Shown here in pieces: positions 6,206-7,698 of a stretch of 7,698 bases of DNA. Position numbers and translations under genes: made by a program. Origin of the DNA: Granulicella sp. (GTDB lineage: Bacteria; Acidobacteriota; Terriglobia; Terriglobales; Acidobacteriaceae); the NCBI GenBank assembly GCA_003133205.1, contig PKWK01000003.1, forward strand, positions 1-7,698. Direction: 5' to 3'. The notes under the pieces were generated by a model that saw only the letters and a list, made by a program, of their open reading frames with translations, did not search any database and was not told the DNA's origin. Each line of letters begins with the position of its first letter. Position 1 is the first letter of the stretch.

Positions 6206-6672
6206 ACTCCAGCCTTTGCATATCTCTCGCGGATTGCGGCTCCGGCTGCCTTCAAAACCTCAAGGGATTCTGGAGACACGCTTCCATCGTCGTACATCAA
6301 GAGATTCCAGCTAAGGGCCTCGTTTAGCTCCGCCGCCTCCAGTGCCATCTGGACTCCTCGCTCTCTGGTGAAGCGTGGCGCTCGGATCACCGTCTCCGGA
6401 TGATTAATACCCCAGTCCGGTGTATCTACTTGGAAACAACCCTGGGCCTGAAGTCCCTTGAAGGGACCACACGGCCAAATTCCTTTGGCCGACACCGGCA
6501 ATTCTGCACTGCCAGTGAAGCCTTCCCCAAACTGAAAATCATGGAAGTCCGATCCTCGAGCCTGAATCCAGGGATTGTAGGAGATGATGCGAGACTTGCT
6601 GCCTGCCTTCGCAGCCTTTCCCAATTGTATTGGATCAGCTTCTTCGTTCCCAACTTCGGTAATCTTGTTCAT
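6202..6672 (-). pseudogene. GH29/alpha-L-fucosidase-like paralog, N-terminally truncated
   Basis: This 156-residue frame aligns along most of its length with the C-terminal half of the next upstream gene: RIISYNPWIQARGSDFHDFQ with RFVSFNDWIRPRTTDFQDVQ, then GPFKGLQAQG with GPHKGLQAHG, PDWGINHPET with PDWGIWHPDT, and SWNLLMYDDGSVSPESL with SFNLLMYEDGTVSPASL. The N-terminal half, which would hold the barrel strands and the putative nucleophile, is missing. The first 25 residues do not resemble the paralog. An AGGAGG (6681-6686) lies 8 bases before the ATG at 6672, so the fragment may still be translated. The same frame also stays open upstream to a TAA at about 6755, ruling out nothing about an earlier start. 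It is best read as a truncated duplicate. A dedicated short protein is possible but less likely. Confidence 0.62.
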
Positions 6673-6753
6673 GATCTTGTCCTCCTGGCAGATATTTTCA
6701 ACAACGACGTAGACCCGAGTTGAAGAATCATGGTTACAAGGTTTATGTCCGCT

Positions 6754-6850
6754 TTAGAACCGCACCTTGAGCGCCTCGCGCGGCTGGCTGTTATGTGCGG
6801 TGACGACGCCAAATGCATTAGTCGGCGTATTCAGCGTGTTTGGGCTGCAT
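6754..6850 (-). pseudogene. C-terminal tail of a TonB-dependent receptor
   Basis: On the minus strand about 30 residues ending at TAA (6754-6756) read NTLNTPTNAFGVVTAHNSQP followed by REALKVRF. A final FG(x)VT...PRExxLxLKxxF strand ending in an aromatic residue is the usual terminal beta strand of Oar-like TonB-dependent outer-membrane receptors, which are abundant in Acidobacteriota. The terminal Phe is the signal recognised by the BAM complex. The frame upstream turns to unrelated sequence near 6850 and overlaps the 3' end of the fucosidase-like gene, so only the tail remains. Such a receptor would fit polysaccharide uptake next to fucosidase-like genes. Confidence 0.45.
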
Positions 6851-6865
6851 CTCCGGCCTTCCCTG

Positions 6866-7698
6866 TTAGTCTCCACGTATTGTCTTTCCGAATAGCTTAA
6901 CGGCGTCAAGGGAAGCTGGGGACACGGTACCGTCCTCGTACATGAGGAGATTGAAACTAAGCGCCACGTGATGGGCTTTAGCACCCTTCGCCATGTTCAC
7001 AATTTGTTCGGAGGTGAATATCGGCTTGGCAATCTTAGTGTCAGGGTGCCAAATGCCCCAATCGGGGCCGTCCAATATGAACATGCCGTGAGCCTGCAAG
7101 CCTTTGTGGGGGCCCCCAACATAGATGCCGTCGCCGCCCTCCGGCGGACCGTCAGGAAAAAGTTTTCCGGCGCCATTGTTGAGGCCGTTGAAAAGTTCAC
7201 CGAACTGGACATCTTGAAAATCCGTCGTCCGCGGGCGGATCCAATCGTTGAACGAGACAAATCTGCCGGGGTAACCTGTTTTCAGCGCCCTGTTCTGTTC
7301 CTCGAAAGGTGAAGGGTACCATCCCTCGTCGATGAACCATCCGGCGAGGCGGTTGCCATAGCGCTCCCCGACCTCGGTGACGATGGCGATCCAATTCTTG
7401 CGAAACTGGGCGTCGATTCCGATCTGGTTAGGATCAGTGCCGGGGTTGCGCGGCTGCTGGCGGCTGAGTGCGGAGCCGTTGAAGTAGAGCACGAATTTGA
7501 TGCCGCGCCGATTTAGCGCGTCGGCCAGGTCGCCAATCAGGTCGCGCTTCGAGGTGTGTCCCGGCATGATCTGCTCGATGGACTGGATCGGTGCCGGGAA
7601 ATAGAAGGATTGCCACACGGCCGACCAGATCACATAGCCGGCGCCAGTGCTTTGCACCATGTCAGCGAACTTCTCGACGTCGAAGTCATCGATCATCT
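6866..7698 (-). CDS. GH29/alpha-L-fucosidase-like protein (5' end outside window)
   Basis: The frame is open to the window edge; 276 residues are visible from the first Met codon and the stop is a TAA at 6866-6868. The visible part starts in a fucosidase-type barrel: FDVEKFADMVQSTGAGYVIW (4-24) recalls the FDAxKFADMxKxAGAKY motif of GH29, and KRDLIGDLADALNRRGIKFV (50-69) recalls the RDLVGELxxAxRxxGLKFGxY motif. RYGNRLAGWFIDEGW (112-126) occupies the place of the GH29 nucleophile strand, making Asp123 the candidate nucleophile. The C-terminal half (DFQDVQFGE, GPHKGLQAHG, DWGIWHPDT, FNLLMYEDGTVSP) is shared with the truncated paralog downstream. The likely role is hydrolysis of fucosyl or related deoxysugar glycosides, consistent with rhaB nearby. 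The exact substrate is not readable from sequence. A signal peptide, if present, lies outside the window. Confidence 0.72.
   Translation of the reverse strand, partial: MIDDFDVEKFADMVQSTGAGYVIWSAVWQSFYFPAPIQSIEQIMPGHTSKRDLIGDLADALNRRGIKFVLYFNGSALSRQQPRNPGTDPNQIGIDAQFRKNWIAIVTEVGERYGNRLAGWFIDEGWYPSPFEEQNRALKTGYPGRFVSFNDWIRPRTTDFQDVQFGELFNGLNNGAGKLFPDGPPEGGDGIYVGGPHKGLQAHGMFILDGPDWGIWHPDTKIAKPIFTSEQIVNMAKGAKAHHVALSFNLLMYEDGTVSPASLDAVKLFGKTIRGD

Noticed and set aside
6968..7312. 114-residue plus-strand ORF antisense to the fucosidase-like gene
   Set aside because: It is a shadow: the minus strand carries a continuous frame with clear family motifs.

Overview
The window looks like bacterial chromosome from a GC-rich soil-type organism. 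The gene content suggests an Acidobacteriota member, perhaps Solibacter/Bryobacter-like: a rhamnulokinase, two fucosidase-like paralogs, the tail of a TonB-dependent receptor and an HdrA fragment. That assignment is an inference from gene content, not a phylogenetic result. The most striking property is how few genes are whole. Only two long genes look intact within the window, and they are surrounded by truncated, frameshifted or C-terminal-only remnants.

Left part (1-840): the edge cuts a minus-strand HdrA (CoB-CoM heterodisulfide reductase subunit A) reading frame. Its homology stops abruptly at about 223, beside a GC-rich hairpin (226-252). An unrecognised, frameshifted minus-strand coding remnant follows (about 205-685). 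A plus-strand gene (841-2334) then encodes a 497-residue protein that reads like a primase/helicase-type P-loop ATPase whose Walker A and Walker B positions have lost the catalytic residues. A short hairpin with seven Ts directly after its stop codon is a plausible terminator.

Middle part (2362-3986): a gene-free stretch carries a near-perfect 27-bp inverted repeat (2467-2493 / 2501-2527) and four directly repeated copies of an 18-bp motif. The two arms end in CA and begin with TG, so they resemble two outward-facing insertion-sequence ends (IS21-like architecture) abutting across 7 bp, with no transposase nearby. Next is a minus-strand homolog of JetD, the nuclease subunit of the Wadjet plasmid-defence system. 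It is essentially full length, but its middle third is displaced by a compensating pair of single-base shifts, and jetABC are absent.

Right part (3987-7698): a minus-strand sugar-catabolism cluster. In transcription order it holds a GH29/alpha-L-fucosidase-like protein (5' end outside the window), the C-terminal tail of a TonB-dependent receptor, a second N-truncated fucosidase-like paralog, an amber-interrupted alpha/beta-hydrolase-like remnant overlapping the previous stop by ATGA, a 38-codon small ORF with a strong Shine-Dalgarno sequence, and an intact rhamnulokinase (rhaB). The working theme is uptake and breakdown of deoxyhexoses (rhamnose/fucose) from plant or microbial polysaccharide. 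I saw no tRNA, rRNA, CRISPR array or intact transposase.
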